In this document: positions 6,651-7,482 of the stretch, one piece after another
Layout of the letters: each line of letters begins with the position of its first letter
Numbering within the stretch: the stretch's first letter is position 1
Source of the DNA: an uncultured Methylophaga sp.
GTDB lineage: Bacteria > Pseudomonadota > Gammaproteobacteria > Nitrosococcales > Methylophagaceae
Reading direction: 5' to 3'
Length of the DNA stretch: 7,482 bases
Assembly: GCA_946885755.1 (NCBI GenBank)
Contig: CAMPHB010000059.1
Span: 1-7,482, forward strand
Made by a program: the position numbers and the translations under genes
The notes under the pieces: generated by a model
What the model was told of the DNA's origin: nothing
The model's input: the letters and a program-made list of their open reading frames with translations, nothing else
The model's database searches: none

Positions 6651-7482
6651 AACAGATCACGATTCTGGGCTCGACCGGTTCGATAGGCGTCAGCACGCTG
6701 GATGTATTGTCACGCCACGCAGATTATTATCAGGTTTATGCTCTGGCGGCTAACCGTTCTGTTGATGTTTTATTTGAACAATGTTGTCAGTTCCGGCCGA
6801 AAATCGCCGTGATGCTGGACAGCCAGGCTGCCAGGCAACTTGCCGAAAAACTTGCTGCACATAAAATTGCCACTGAAGTTTTGAGCGGTGAGCAGGCATT
6901 AAATGATATTGCCGAAAGTCACGATACCGATATTGTAGTTGCAGCGATTGTTGGCGCAGCCGGTTTGATGCCGACCTTGGCCGCAGCCAAGGCCGGTAAA
7001 CGTATTTTGCTGGCCAATAAAGAAGCGCTGGTGATGAGCGGTGCGCTCTTGATGCAGGTCGTTAATGAAAGCGGCGCTGAACTGTTGCCGGTCGACAGTG
7101 AACACAATGCGATTTGGCAATGCCTGCCGGTTGGCGAAAAACAACAATATCAGTTTGCCGATAAAGGTATCAGACGCATTATTCTGACTGCATCCGGCGG
7201 GCCGTTCCGGGACTGGGATTTAGCGGATCTTGCCGAGGTGACACCAGCGCAGGCCGTGGCCCACCCCAATTGGTCAATGGGCCTGAAAATCTCAGTAGAT
7301 TCTGCGACCATGATGAATAAAGGTCTGGAAATCATTGAAGCGCACTGGTTGTTCGGGCTGCCGGCGAGCCAGATTGAGGTGGTTCTACACCGGCAAAGAA
7401 TAGTCCAATCCATGGTCGATTATGCCGATGGTTCAGGATTGGCACACATGGGTAATCCGGCTATGCGCACACCTATTACCAA
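6647..7482 (+). CDS. dxr: 1-deoxy-D-xylulose 5-phosphate reductoisomerase, N-terminal part (partial)
   Basis: Dxr (IspC) rearranges and reduces DXP to 2-C-methyl-D-erythritol 4-phosphate with NADPH and a divalent metal, the committed step of the MEP isoprenoid pathway in the cytosol. It feeds the prenyl precursors used by UppS. The visible 278 residues are about 70% of the usual length near 400; the C-terminal part lies outside. The NADPH loop GSTGSIG is at 8-14, NKEALVMSG at 124-132, and PVDSEHNAI at 148-156 holds metal ligands Asp150 and Glu152. TASGGPF (181-187), HPNWSMG (206-212) and [14 protein letters not shown] (215-228) complete the substrate site. The start is TTG, overlapping the cdsA stop. 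From residue 247 several normally fixed residues differ: the usual HPQS reads HRQR, although His248 is kept. This may be sequence error or real divergence. Confidence 0.96.
   Translation, partial: MKQITILGSTGSIGVSTLDVLSRHADYYQVYALAANRSVDVLFEQCCQFRPKIAVMLDSQAARQLAEKLAAHKIATEVLSGEQALNDIAESHDTDIVVAAIVGAAGLMPTLAAAKAGKRILLANKEALVMSGALLMQVVNESGAELLPVDSEHNAIWQCLPVGEKQQYQFADKGIRRIILTASGGPFRDWDLADLAEVTPAQAVAHPNWSMGLKISVDSATMMNKGLEIIEAHWLFGLPASQIEVVLHRQRIVQSMVDYADGSGLAHMGNPAMRTPIT

Overview
The window is a conserved housekeeping locus from a gammaproteobacterium that is not an enteric. The proteins closely resemble the E. coli and Pseudomonas families. The glnD/map pair lies back to back with rpsB-tsf, which is the usual gammaproteobacterial arrangement. 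The order frr-uppS-cdsA-dxr is the one I recall for Pseudomonas-type genomes, whereas E. coli K-12 has frr-dxr-uppS-cdsA. GC content looks close to half. I cannot name a genus from the sequence.

Layout. On the minus strand, map (methionine aminopeptidase, 1761 to 997) is followed by the first 332 codons of glnD (PII uridylyltransferase), which runs off the left edge. The two share one base (TAATG). Between map and rpsB is a divergent gap of 275 bases. It holds a good candidate rpsB promoter (extended -10, GC-rich discriminator) and a structured leader of about 130 nt, matching the site of the t44/S2-autoregulatory leader in E. coli. On the plus strand follow rpsB (ribosomal protein S2), a strong intercistronic hairpin, tsf (EF-Ts), pyrH (UMP kinase), frr (ribosome recycling factor), uppS (undecaprenyl diphosphate synthase), cdsA (CDP-diglyceride synthase) and the first 278 codons of dxr (DXP reductoisomerase), which runs off the right edge. 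Spacing tightens along the operon: gaps of 99, 3, 9 and 20 bases, then overlaps of 8 and 4 bases.

How the genes fit together. rpsB, tsf and frr serve translation (small subunit, EF-Tu recycling, post-termination recycling), and map trims the initiator methionine of new proteins. pyrH supplies UDP for nucleotide pools. dxr starts the committed MEP isoprenoid pathway, and uppS makes the C55 lipid carrier for wall and surface polysaccharides. cdsA makes CDP-diacylglycerol for phospholipids. The cluster therefore couples translation capacity to envelope growth, while glnD on the other strand senses nitrogen status.

I found no mobile element, CRISPR array, tRNA, rRNA or unknown gene, and no undescribed system. 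The points most worth a second look are a run of unexpected substitutions in a normally invariant stretch of dxr near the right edge, and the layered, possibly switching structure of the rpsB leader.
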